DNA of 64,000 bases, taken from NCBI RefSeq assembly GCF_031143425.1, contig NC_090448.1, positions 527,886,313-527,950,312 on the forward strand, written 5' to 3'. The notes beneath the pieces are model-generated. The model was not told where the DNA came from, searched no databases, and worked only from the letters and a program-made list of their open reading frames with translations. Of this stretch, positions 11,505 to 21,879 are shown piece by piece. Made by a program: the position numbers and the translations under genes. Position 1 is the first letter of the stretch, and each line of letters begins with the position of its first letter. This DNA is from Pleurodeles waltl (lineage: Eukaryota; Chordata; Amphibia; Caudata; Salamandridae).

Positions 11505-13801
11505 CAGGGATGTGGAATTCCTATCGCCCGACGCCCGGGACATCTTGTTTGGGGTCAAGGGCAACAAGTTTTTATGTTTACTTTGTCCTTGGGACAAGTA
11601 GGCCCAACCCTCTGCAGCACAAACCCTTTGGCTGCCTGTTTACAGAGTGGCACTCTCTGCAGTTGAGGTAATGTGTTTCCAAAAGATAATGCTGTTCGAA
11701 CTTGTATTTATGGTTCATTATTTGAAAGCCTTCATTATTAGGGTGAGTGCTGTGAATAAATGTTTTAAGGTCACACTTCACTACTGACGTTGGTTCCAGT
11801 ACAAAAAAAAAAAAAACGTGTATACACATGTTTGAAAAGTTTAGGCTATGAGGCTAAGTATAATGCTCCCAGAATGCTCTCTGATTAGATGAAAATGAAG
11901 TGTCATTTAGTAGTAAAATGTACTGATGCATGCTAGTATTTCCCAAAAATATTTCTAATGGAAAATCAGTGTAACCATTTTCAACACGATTATGGGAAGC
12001 ATGAAAATAAACAAACACTGACAAAGCCAACTGATCTGACATATTTTTATAAGTCTTTTAGTTTCATCAATGCGTGTCTTGTTTTGACATGGCTTTTGTA
12101 ACACTTTATTGTTGTGGGAGCTACCAGGCCCTCAACATTGTAACAAACACTGGCAAAAAAACCCCAAAAGGTTTTTGAACTCTAAAAGCACACGTTGCCA
12201 CCAGTGGCATAAAGGCCCCGCAGCCGCCCTCCAGGGGGCCCCTTCAGCACAGCACCTGCCCTGAGTGAGTCTGGAGAGGGGGCTACTCCATGTTCTTTGC
12301 AAAGGGGCACCCTCCAGTTTTGTTACGTCACTGATTGCCACTGTAGTTCCTGACACTGAACAAAACTACTTTGTGTGCCAATATGCTCCTTGAGGAAGAG
12401 CAGAATGCGATCACTCACAGTAAAGCCAGCCGAAAGAGAGAGAAATAGAAGTTTAATAAAAACAAAATGTCTTTGTTAACACCAGACCTAATTAGGGACC
12501 AAGACCCACATGTAGGTAGGTTTTTGCATGTCGCAAACAGCGACTTTCGCTGTTTGCGACGTGCAAAAAGCACATTGTGATGCACAAACCCAGTTTTGCG
12601 ATTCGGTAACCTGGTTACCGAATCGCAAAACGGGTTTGCGACTCGCAATTAGGAAGGGGTGTTCCCTTCCTAATTGTGACTCGCAGTGCAATGTAGGATT
12701 GTTTTGTGACCGCGAACGCGGGCGCAAACCAATCGCAGTTTGCACCCATTTCAAATGGGTGCTGACACTTTCGCAAAAGGGAAGGGGTCCCCATGGGACC
12801 CCTTCCCCATTGTGAATGTCACTGCCTGCTCTGAAAAAATGAAATGAAAACGTTTCATTTTTCGTTTTTGTAATGCATCTCGTTTTCCTTTAAGGAAAAC
12901 GGGCTGCATTACAAAAAAAAAAAAAACTGCTTTATTGAAAAGCAGTCACAGACATGGTGGTCTGCTGTCTCCAGCAGGCCACCATCCCTGTGAGGGCCGC
13001 CATTCGCAAGGGGGTCGCAAATTGCGACCCACCTCATGATTATTCATGAGGTGGGCATTTGCGAAGCCCTTGCGAATCACAGATGGTGTCAGGGACACCA
13101 TCCTACATTCAGATTTGCGACTCGCAAATTGCGAGCCGCTCTGACTCGCAATTTGCGGGTCGCAAATCTGAAACTACCTACATGTGGCCCCAAATTCTTA
13201 AAGAAAGTCACAAAAGTGCACCCATGGTATATGTCGTACCCCTATAAAATATTTGTGAACTGTATTTTAGCATGGGTAAATACGCATGTGTAGATTTGCT
13301 CATGTGAAAATCTATTGAGCATTTGCAAGTTCATTTTCCCTCCAGCCACTTTCTTCCCAACCCTGGAAGAAGTTCTAATTCTGCCATTGTCAGGAGTAAA
13401 TGTCCAACCTTTCTTATTATGGGAAAATATTAGCGAGAAGCTGGTGAAAATCTTTAAAACATGCAGGTTAGTAGGTTTGCAGACTCAAAGGCATTCCAGC
13501 CCTGGAACTATTGCTTACTGCTTCCTCCAGCCCCAGTATGCAGATCTACAGAAAGGTGGCAAAATAAGGAAATTGATACAGTAGGGATTGAAACTGCAAG
13601 TATTCAAGCCCTACTATGGTAGTAGCCCTGGCACAATCAGAGAGGCTATTATCAGAGCTCTTACATAATGAGATTGCTGCCATAATTTGTCCAAACTACA
13701 TGGCACCAAAGGGACAAGTAGATCTTTTTACAGGACAAGTAGATTTGAGAAGCAACCTGTCCCCTGGACAAGTAGATATTTTAATAAATTCCACACCCCT
13801 G
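11505..13801. mobile_element. Non-autonomous hAT-like element with inverted termini
   Basis: The left end reads CAGGGATGTGGAATT and the right end, reverse complemented, reads CAGGGGTGTGGAATT: one mismatch in 15. CAGGG-type termini are typical of hAT elements. Both ends abut TA-repeat DNA, so the expected 8 bp target duplication (TGTATATA against ATATATAT) cannot be judged. GGGACAAGTAG motifs lie near both ends (about 11,593 and 13,710-13,770). I see no transposase frame. A second element (12,503-13,190) is nested inside, leaving about 1.6 kb for this one. Confidence 0.6.
12503..13190. mobile_element. MITE built as a chain of hairpins (copy 1)
   Basis: The ends share CCACATGTAGGTAG as inverted repeats, flanked by CAA on both sides (12,500-12,502 and 13,191-13,193). 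A 3 bp duplication suits PIF/Harbinger-like elements. The interior is almost entirely successive palindromes, for example about 12,530-12,560, 12,597-12,629, 12,631-12,685, 12,779-12,808, 12,855-12,915, 13,000-13,075, 13,083-13,104 and 13,109-13,169. It has no coding capacity, and the overlapping open frames are palindrome by-products. Confidence 0.65.
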
Positions 13802-13907
13802 ATATATATATATGTTGTTTTTTGCATAATTTATGCGTCACTCTAACCCTGAAAGGGCCTTGGGTTGACTTATACTGAGTGCTCCCTTGTGTCTGGACAA
13901 AGCTAAA

Positions 13908-13950
13908 CCCCTCTGAAGAGCTCTAATGAGAGCGAAAAACGTGTCAGGGG
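13908..13950 (+). ncRNA. Hammerhead-ribozyme-like sequence
   Basis: The segment fits the hammerhead plan. Stem I is CCCCT (13,908-13,912) with AGGGG (13,946-13,950). The core CTGAAGA (13,913-13,919) matches CUGANGA. Stem II is GCTCT-AATG-AGAGC (13,920-13,933). GAA follows at 13,934-13,936. A very short stem III loop ends in GTC at 13,943-13,945, the expected cleavage triplet. Minimal hammerheads with tiny stem III are known in Penelope-like elements, and a Penelope relic lies about 3 kb away. The stem III loop has extra A residues, so activity is uncertain. Confidence 0.6.
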
Positions 13951-13959
13951 TTGCTTTAC

Positions 13960-14190
13960 TCATTCCAGGTTGGCTTGAACGGTATTTGACCAGTCCAAAG
14001 CTGTAATACTGTGCCTGGAGTGGTAAATGGCTTTTGTCATTTTACAGCTCGGCGAGGATGACACTGTGTCAATCCTATGCTTAAAGATTTTGCTGTACAA
14101 ATGGCAAAAGACTTTGTCACTATCTAGCTCGGCGAGGATAGCACTGTGCTGATCCTATCCTTAAAAACTTTGCTAGATAAGCAGACATTT
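13960..14190 (+). repeat. Tandem pair of hairpin units, period 80 bp
   Basis: GCTCGGCGAGGAT occurs at 14,047 and again at 14,127, each followed by ACACTGTG/GCACTGTG, AATCCTAT or GATCCTAT, CTTAAA and TTTGCT. Each unit is flanked by complementary arms (TTTACAGC with GCTGTACAAA, and TATCTAGC with GCTAGATA), so each copy can fold. They directly follow the hammerhead-like sequence and probably belong to the same Penelope-like non-coding region. Confidence 0.6.
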
Positions 14191-14292
14191 GAGGTGAGCA
14201 AATCTAGAGTGTCGCTGGTGTTGCAGGGTGCTCCTTACTAGAGCGGCTCTCCACCTAAAATTGGGAACTTCCCAGAGTTCTCCTTTGTTTTT

Positions 14293-14295
<3 letters not shown>

Positions 14296-14331
<36 letters not shown>
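14296..14331. repeat. (AT)n microsatellite
   Basis: An uninterrupted AT run separates two Penelope-type non-coding segments that appear to lie in opposite orientation. Confidence 0.9.
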
Positions 14332-14333
<2 letters not shown>

Positions 14334-14479
14334 CAACAAAGCGGCTCAGTTGCTTGGCGCGCGCTCCAATTACCGGTGCTCCTGCCGAGGGCAAGCCGTA
14401 CCCTCAAATCAATATTTTTTGGAAAGAAAGACGTTCGGCAAGGCACTCCAACAAGGACTTTATATCAATTATTTATTAC

Positions 14480-14560
14480 ACGACTGTGAGCAAACGAACA
14501 ACGCGTTTCGACCGACACGGTCTTTTTCGAGTTCTAAAAGTCCTGTGATCCATTCTGATC
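14480..14560 (-). other. Degraded hammerhead / Penelope-type UTR segment
   Basis: On the minus strand, GACCG-TGT-CGGTC forms a stem II-like hairpin followed directly by GAAACGCG, as in Penelope-associated hammerheads. The upstream CUGANGA core is not intact (CTCGAAAAA instead) and no matching stem I is obvious. It is best read as an inactivated copy of the same kind of motif as at 13,908. Confidence 0.4.
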
Positions 14561-14799
14561 TATTTAAAGCTAATGACCTTTTAACAAACATAATGCATGT
14601 TGGGACTGGTGGTCCAATTAAATTACCAACAAATCATATTCACAGAACTCATTGCCACCCATCAGTGCTAACAGTAATGATTTCCTATATGTTCCCAAAA
14701 TATTAATATGTGCATTAAGGCAAGCAATTAAATCAAAATTAATTTAAAATATTTTTCAAATATTATTTGTAACGTAAAATGTCAAAATATATCAATCAG

Positions 14800-15280
14800 A
14801 ATCAGCTGAATATATACATGAATTTATACATATTGACATCCCCCTCTTGTGCAATTAATTCAATCATATTGTGTATATTTATTATTCCCCCTAATATATA
14901 CATTAATCAATTATCATATTCTTCAAACTATCATTAACCACTTTCCTCATATATTCTTAGCATGATTTGCATATTCTCATATATGGAATGATTTATAATT
15001 CAATATTTTTTAACAGCTCCAAACATATGTCTGATTATTTACATCCACTTTACAGGTATATGTCAAGTTCCTGGAATTCATGAAAACTTAAATTTATTTA
15101 TGCATGTTTACATCCCCCATGTGCAATTAAATCAAATCCTATAATGTGCATATATCCTACCCCTACTATGTACATCAGTCAATTGTCTTTTCTTCAAATT
15201 ATCATTCAACCATCCTTCTCACATATGCTTTGCACAATATGCATATTCTCATATATGAAATGATTTATAATCCAGTATAA
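14800..15280. repeat. Diverged tandem duplication, period about 260 bp
   Basis: Blocks such as GCATATTCTCATATATG, ATGATTTATAAT, CTTCAAA(C/T)TATCATT, and ACATCCCCC followed by TGTGCAATTAA occur once in 14,800-15,015 and again, in the same order, in 15,055-15,275. No coding signal is present. Confidence 0.65.
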
Positions 15281-15318
15281 TATCGAATTATAAATCATTC
15301 CATATATGAGAATACGCA
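15239..15318. repeat. Near-perfect 80 bp inverted repeat
   Basis: The left arm (GCATATTCTCATATATGAAA through TTATAAT) is the reverse complement of the right arm ending GAGAATACGC, with about two differences over 31 bases and a 15-base loop. It lies at the end of the second copy of the 260 bp duplication. Confidence 0.75.
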
Positions 15319-15319
15319 A

Positions 15320-17640
15320 ATCATGCAAATGACCACCGCTACTTTTCTATCAGTACTTTGCCACTGGGAGGTAGTGGTCTTCAGGGCATGAGGGGGTGCA
15401 CCTCTCTGCAGACTATTAACTTTAAGGCCCGAGGCGCCAAGGGCCCCCCTATTGTTATTAAAGTGTTTTGCACTAGGAGGTGTTGGTCCCTGTGGTGTGG
15501 GGAGCCATGTGTTCCCCCACATACTTTATACTCATAACCCTGAGGAGGTGGCGGTCCCTGGGGCTTTAGTAATCCCAAGGATCGGGGCCCTTTGCGCACC
15601 CTCTCAAATAATATGCCCCCGGGAACTGGCCACCTGGGGGCAAAAATAAAAGCAAGCGCAGCAGACCTTGCTTGTTTTTTTTTGTTTTTTTTTATCACAG
15701 TGAAATTTGCGAATATTCACAATTTTTGCTGCAATGTTTTTAAAAAATATATATATTTTTAGTCCTGGTGGACCCTGGGGGACCGCTGGATCAAGGCTAG
15801 GGGGGTAGGGTAACGGTACCCTGCCCTCTTTTCTTTGCAAGTTTTTTTTAACTACAGCTGGAGCCCAGTATCAAAGTGGCTGCCAAGACTTCCTGGTTGA
15901 AAAAGCACAATCTGAATACCAAGACCTAGCATTCTGCAAAATTTGGTGTAATTCCGTACAGCGGTTTGAGCTGCAGACATGCCTAAGGAGTCTATGGGAA
16001 GTAACATAGGAAACACACTTTTTTGACAATACCTTTGTCTCAGCCCCACTCCTGATGGATTACCCTGAAACTTTCCATGCATTACAAAATTCTGTAGTGC
16101 ATATTTTGTGGAAAATTTCATGGAAGTTTCAAACGGTGCCTAAGATATAAGCATGTCAAAAAATGCTTTCTCAATGAAACTAGGTCCTAACTATACCCAC
16201 CTACTGGCGACTGCCAGTAGTTTTTTTTAAATATATCTCCAGTGGCAGTTCACCACTGGGAAGTTATAGTTAGGACTATCTTTCCATAGGTAATTGATTT
16301 TTTGGTTAAGTTATAACTTTGGCACTGTTTGACAAATCTTCATGAAACTTTCCATAAAATCCTGTTCATCCAACTCGTCTTCATTCCTTGAACATTTCAT
16401 GGTAATACGTCAAGGAGGCAGCAGAGAAAAAGGGCATGTCCCAAAATGCATTTTCCCTATACAGTATGCCATAGGGAAATGAAATAGCAACATTGCATAA
16501 ACGGCTGAACAGAATTACACCACATACAGCATAAAGACAGATCATGGTCCACAAAGAGTGCATTTTGTGATGCTGTGTAATTTCGTTCAGTAGTTTTTGA
16601 GATATTAGGTTTCAAAATGTATGTATATACAGGGAGGTAGATTCTCTGTGGATCCAACAAATCTAAAGATAAGATCTCATTGGCTGCCGCCACCTCAACA
16701 AAGATGGACGGTAGCCATTTTAGGACTCGGGGACTCAGACTCCTGTATTGGAAAAAGGGGGGGACAAATAAAGAGGGGCGAAGTAGGAGCACCCTGTCCC
16801 CTTAGGCCTGGTGGTGGGGGGTGCCAGAATTCCCATGGGGCCAAAAAAATATATTTATTTTCAACTTGGCCATGGATCTGCAGAGGCTCTGCGGTTCTGT
16901 TAAGAAAAAAAGGATCTCCCACTCTTTTAAAAATTAAGTCCCCCTTGGTGTGGAAGAGGCCTGGGGTGGCTTAGCACAACTATTTTATGGGTATTCATAT
17001 TTAGCCTCTGGGGACCCTATTACCTGTGGCAGAAACACTTACTTATGGAGAGGGGAGCGTGCAAACCTTGTTTATATATGAGAAGGGGGAGTGAAGACCC
17101 CCCACCACAAACCTTCACAAAGTCCTGGGTACCTCATCCATGGGGCGGAAAAGTTTACATATGGGGATAAGGCATACAGCCCCTCTCCCAGACCCTTCAG
17201 AAAGCCTGAGGGATCCATTCCCCAGGGCAACAATGAAAAATGCAGTGTGTGCACCATTACACCCAGGACACCCACAGCAAATACTGGCCAGAAGACCATA
17301 GGTTCTCCCTACCTGCACTCTTGCGAGCCGCAAACAGCCATGTTCCAGGGAATGGTGTCATAATGGAGGGGTGTGCAACCCTCATCCCTGAGTGACTATA
17401 GGCCCTGGGGGACCCCCCACTTTTTATTTTTAGGGAAGGGGGTGTGTAGCCCTCCTCCCTCATCCTCTACTGGCCCAGGGGATCACATAAACCGGGACCT
17501 TTTCTATTTTGAGTGGGTGGCTCAGGCCCACTTGGGGCACCCACAAACATAACATAAGGGGCTGCAAGGAGGAGCCCCAGGGTCCCCACGGCCCCAGTTA
17601 TCTCCCTACATAGGAACCTACATTGCTCCTGTCCACCAGG
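15320..17640. other. Non-coding composite repeat region
   Basis: I see no gene. The stretch contains T-rich and G/C-rich blocks, paired motifs TCCTAACTATA (about 16,186) and TATAGTTAGGA (about 16,265) that form a short inverted repeat, and recurring phrases such as GAAACTTTCCAT (16,069 and 16,340). These suggest decayed repeats. GC-rich open frames between 15,295 and 17,463 occur on both strands and match no family I know. Confidence 0.5.
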
Positions 17641-17647
17641 AGGCAGC

Positions 17648-17825
17648 AATCAGTTTATTTGCCCCCAAGAGCGCAGGCACGGAAACAAGAGTGTGTTCCC
17701 ACTCAGAAGGAGAATGTTTCAAAGCTCCTGCAAGGCAATCAGTTTCTTTGCCCCCAAGAGTGCCGGCAGGGAAACAAAAGTACGTTCCCACTCAGAAGTA
17801 GATTTTTCAAAGCTCCTGCAAGGGG
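17648..17825 (+). repeat. Two-copy tandem repeat, period about 90 bp
   Basis: AATCAGTTT-A/C-TTTGCCCCCAAGAG, GGAAACAA, GTTCCCACTCAGAAG and CAAAGCTCCTGCAAGG occur in this order twice, at about 17,648-17,737 and 17,738-17,822. A partial third echo (GGCAGGGCTCCTGCAGG) follows. Confidence 0.75.
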
Positions 17826-18436
17826 AAAGCTCACTTGCTTTCACTGGCAGGGCTCCTGCAGGTAGGGAAAACTACTTTAGTCTTGGGATGGGCTCCCAGG
17901 GTGCAGAGGTCAAAGGGGACAGAATCCGAGGGGCAAAACGGGCCAAAACTTTTTTGATGTATGACAAAAACATTGCCCTACTTTTTCGTAAAAAGACAAC
18001 CGTGCCAGGATGGTTAATTCTGCAAGTTTAAATGCTTCAGCCGAAGTTTCATTCAGGGAATCTTCTGTGCCATTAAACTGAATCCATACACCAAAAGAGG
18101 GGTAGTCCCTGTAACCAGGCTGGATAGGGGACAAAGAGAAAACAGAAAAAGAAAGTATCCAGCAAGGATGAATATATGTTAATTGCCCAAGCAAAAACCT
18201 TAATTTTTTGCCGAAGAATAATTTCTTTATTTAAATTAGATAAATTAAATTCAAAAGCCTTTTGAATCCAGGCAGACAGCTAAACAAGCCTTCCTGCCAG
18301 GGTCCCTGCTTGACTGAAATAAATGCAAATTTACGCAAAGAGGTAGACTGCAAATGTTAAGAATGCTTGGGAGCCGGTACTGGCTTTAATTGATTGAATC
18401 ACTCAAACCTTTGTGATGACAAAGATTTATTCTTTT
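17826..18436. other. Non-coding spacer, nothing recognised
   Basis: This stretch carries no recognisable coding, RNA or element signal. The open frames at 17,693-18,031 and 17,910-18,194 are antiparallel and lack family motifs. Confidence 0.4.
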
Positions 18437-18500
18437 TTGTATCTGTATTTGTGATTTATAAAGCGCATTAAACCAAGAAGGTATCCAATCACTATTCAGG
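18437..18500 (-). repeat. L2-type 3' tail fragment
   Basis: On the minus strand this reads GCGCTTTATAAAT followed by a short ACA/ATA tail. That is the shared 3' signature of L2-like LINEs and the SINEs they mobilise. The better-preserved example in this window is at 34,017-34,060. Only the tail is recognisable. Confidence 0.4.
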
Positions 18501-20230
18501 TGGTAGGGCAATGAGTTAATGGCTGAGCTCTGAAGTGCACGCTTTTAATTTTAATTGTATACTGCGTACATAGCCCTTACTATCCCTGAAGGTGTTGGAA
18601 GAACAGTAATGTAAAATTACTGCATTAAATGCAGCCTGTGTATTACTAAAATCTATATTTTGGAAGTACCATTTCATCCTATACCTTTTTGAGTATTTTG
18701 TAGCAATGTATATTGTACTGTGTGAAATGCAAGTTTAAAATAATGACACATTCACAGTGCTTTCTGTCACAGGCTGTGACCTCGTAGTACTAAAAATACA
18801 CGTCATTATTGCACCAACCAAGATTCAATCTGTGGCTTTCCGGTTACACACAGACCACAGCAGTGCATTAACTTAGAGCGGGTTTTCAATGTTCATTTCC
18901 CACGAAAAAAAAAATATTTTTCATTTAGGCTGCGTGCTATTTGTATATAGCTACCTGACAGTGAAAGACAAAAAAAAAAACACAGGACTTTTTACCCACA
19001 CCTTGGTCCCCGGATACCCTCACTGACCACGCCCCCACTGCATGCAGCATCACAGTTCCCATACTTTTTTTCATGCACTTCGAGCGCTGCTCGGATCAGA
19101 GTAAAAGTGTCGGCCCTCTAGTGCTTTAATTTTTTCATTAAACCAACTAGGGAAGTAGTAGTGAACACGTGAAGCTACCTGCCAGAAGGGTACATGGAAT
19201 AGCAAACTACACGAATCATGAAAGCCGGGAGCGAAGTGAGGTTACATAGAACCCGGAATTATTGAAATGGGGTCACATTTCCTCAAATAGCTGCAAAAGC
19301 ATAGGTATCTATACTGTAATCCCTAAAGTAACCACTTGCCTTGGGCTCCGGAGTAGCGTGCTTTTCACCATAAATCACTTTAACGCCTCATCAGGCGAAG
19401 TAAGCACTGTATAAATCCAATTACAATATAGTATTGCTGATGTTTTCATATGACTGCATTGTTGCAATACGTATGGGTCCTCATAGGGCTATCACCCAAC
19501 ATACACCACTTGTAAATGCACATTAGTTAAATAAGGGTGGAGATATACTAGTTGCAATTTTATTTTTCATAGAAAATAAAAAGAAATGACTAAAAAATTG
19601 GCAAAATATTAAAAGGGTTAATACAGATGAAAATGGTAAAATGTATATCATACAATTGGGCGCCCTATTTTCGAACTATTTATGCCTGCCTTAATAACTA
19701 CGTCCATAAACATCATAAATTCAAAAATCCTTTATTGTGTGTGTGTGTGTTACAGATTAACGGGTTTACGCAAGAGAAATATATGCAAACAGGCACGAGA
19801 CAAGCGAGAGGTTCTCGAATTTGGACCTTACCTCCCAACGACCCGACTGAAGATGTTTTAAAACCCCGTGGGTCCCTGCTTGGCGTTCGTATCTAACCAA
19901 ACAGCGTTGCCAGGTTGAAATCGAAAACGTGCACAACCCACTTTGAAAAATCCCAAAACAAGCCCGACCCCTACATCAAAAAAGGTTTTCGAAAGGTAAT
20001 GAAAAATTTTAATAAAAACAATGTATAGGCTTAAACGTTATATGCATTAAAAACTATTTATTTCCAGATAGAACTTCGGTCAAGTGGACAAAAAAAAAAC
20101 AGTCTGTCTGTTCAAAATCTTTATATACCACATGATAAAGCAGCATTTTTTGTTGCCAGCGGCGTCTCTGTTTCATTAGCATGAATAAATACACTAATTT
20201 AATTCGTCTTGTTTTTCCAATCTACCTAAT
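18500..20230. other. Non-coding DNA, CpG content rising to the right
   Basis: No gene is recognised. From about 19,050 onward CpG dinucleotides are much more frequent than in the rest of the window (for example around 19,070-19,100 and 19,800-19,870), leading into the island at 20,240. This could be the upstream part of a promoter domain. No minus-strand coding start is evident that would argue for a bidirectional promoter. Confidence 0.4.
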
Positions 20231-20239
20231 ACCATTCTT

Positions 20240-20450
20240 TATAGTGAAACGAATACTCCGTTCCAAGATGGCGGCTACCGTGTATGCTGAGTTTCGGTGA
20301 CTTCCTGTACTCAGAGAGCAGCAACTTTTGTCTGGTAGTGCCGAAGAGAGACTTGTGTACGATTACAATCCATAGGCCCTGGAAGACGGGGGGGGTTTGG
20401 CGGCGGTGAGGATAGGTCCCCCAGCATAACCATGCTGGAGTTCAGAAGGT
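20240..20450 (+). promoter_or_regulatory. CpG-rich promoter-like island
   Basis: The segment is locally rich in CpG and contains AAGATGGCGGC at 20,265-20,275, the YY1-type element common at TATA-less housekeeping promoters, plus ACTTCCTG (an ETS-type core) near 20,302. A ten-codon upstream frame begins at ATG 20,268 and ends at TGA 20,298-20,300. Two candidate splice donors follow: GTGAGG at about 20,406 and GTAAAC at 20,449. Together these suggest transcription start and first exon of a plus-strand gene. The sequence alone does not show transcription. Confidence 0.5.
20432..20448 (+). CDS. Possible first coding exon (MLEFR...)
   Basis: ATG at 20,432 has A at -3 and opens five codons plus two bases before a GTAAAC donor at 20,449, so the exon would end in phase 2. 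It sits at the downstream edge of the CpG-rich island, as a first coding exon should. An acceptor-led open frame at 40,275/40,276 is in compatible phase. I do not recognise the protein. Cautions: a better donor (GTGAGG near 20,406) would make exon 1 non-coding, and a dispersed repeat starts right after the GTAAAC donor. Confidence 0.25.
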
Positions 20451-20580
20451 AAACAAGCATTTGCAATGCAGTGGATCTCGCATCTGCTCGAGTTAGAGCT
20501 ATTAGTGTTGTAAACTCCTAACCCGACTTTTCTAGCCACATAAATTGAAAATTAAAAGTTAAACAGTGTCACATAAGCGA
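20451..20580 (+). repeat. Dispersed SINE-like repeat, plus orientation
   Basis: From AAACAAGCATTT through CTCGAGTT(A/G)GAGCTAT and GTTGTAAACTCCTAAC, the sequence matches the reverse complement of about 22,215-22,330. Two opposite-orientation copies within 2 kb define a repeat family. I could not identify A and B box promoters with confidence, so its class is open. Confidence 0.6.
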
Positions 20581-21640
20581 GCCGGTTCACAGTGCCACGG
20601 CCGCCATGAGCATTAGCGTGAAGAGACACACCAAAAAAAAAAAAAGTTTGCTCGCAGTTAAACTAATCGGCAAAAGTGCAATTAGCCATGTAACAGGGGC
20701 GATGGCCAAGGCGGTAACAAAACCTCCCCAAGGAGGGACAAAGGTAAACCATTTACCAATGTCATCAAAGGATTTTTTGAAGGGCAAGCCCACCAACGAG
20801 TGGTAGTGATGGGCGTGAGGTGGGCGTTGTTAAAAGCACAGATACTTAACAACACGCCGAAAAAAGCAGCGCTTGCGCGCTGCAATGCTTGACCTTATGA
20901 GCAATAGGAATGCCGTTAAATATTTTTATCTTGACACATTTTCTGTGCATTCAAAGAAAGGGGTCAAATATCAAGCCTCATCTTCGACAATATGCTGCTT
21001 AATATTTTAACATGGAGATTGGTGTTTTCTTTCTCTTAACAGCAAAGTGAACTTATGTTGTAAAGCTAACTATGTGGCAATCTTGGTGGTGTGAAAGGAA
21101 AGGCTGTAGACTGTCATGTTTTTCAGACACCATAAAACTTAAATACCTAAAAATGAACTTTTCAAACATTTCGATATTTATCACCCATCTACAATGATAG
21201 CACAAAATAATCATGTTTTTGTCATTCTTAAGTGTGATGGAAATAAACATTTGTAACAGAATCAAAATAGATCAAGAGACCTTACTTGCACAAATGACAA
21301 ATATTCACTGCAAACAGATTTCCACACGTCGTTTGTGTGATATACAGGATTATCAGTAAAATCTGTGTGTACGATTATGTAGCTATTTCATGGGAGAATA
21401 TGCTGTCTGTAAGTGACATTGCGCTACCATACCATTCTTTAACAATACATTTTTAACAGTGTGCTTCAAAATGCAGCATAAGGTATGTACTATACCTTTA
21501 CCAATCACTTGCTGAATAGGTGTGGCTCAATTTCTATGGTTGTTCTTTGTCTAACTTTAGGATTTTTCACAACCCCTATGAGTTCAGTGATGTCACATTA
21601 ATGCTGACCTCTCATTCTAAAAATTGTTTCCAGCACCACT
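20581..21640. other. Non-coding, nothing recognised
   Basis: 20,581-20,900 is CpG-containing and includes a poly-A run. Its open frames on both strands (20,587-20,885) are mirror artefacts. 20,900-21,640 is AT-rich and carries no recognisable gene or element. If the gene proposed at 20,432 is real, this is intron 1. Confidence 0.4.
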
Positions 21641-21879
21641 GAATCACACCCATGACTCCTGTTGCTAGTTGCAGACATATCTATAGCAGATTGCTTGCAC
21701 TGTGGCAGGAAGGAGCATTAGGGTTCAGGAAGGTGGTGAAGGAGAGGCCTTGGTCGGGGCTGATCAGTAAGGTGAGGTTAGTGCTCATAATTTTCAGGAT
21801 ACAAGGGCTGTGGCTCATGGCCTTACGTATAGGAATCTTGAGGGAAATGTGTTTTTATGGGTGAGTGCAAAGCGCTCCG

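Noticed and set aside
11366..11671. Overlapping plus-strand open frames of about 100 codons
   Set aside because: They are produced by TA/CA/TG dinucleotide runs and then read through a hAT-like terminus.
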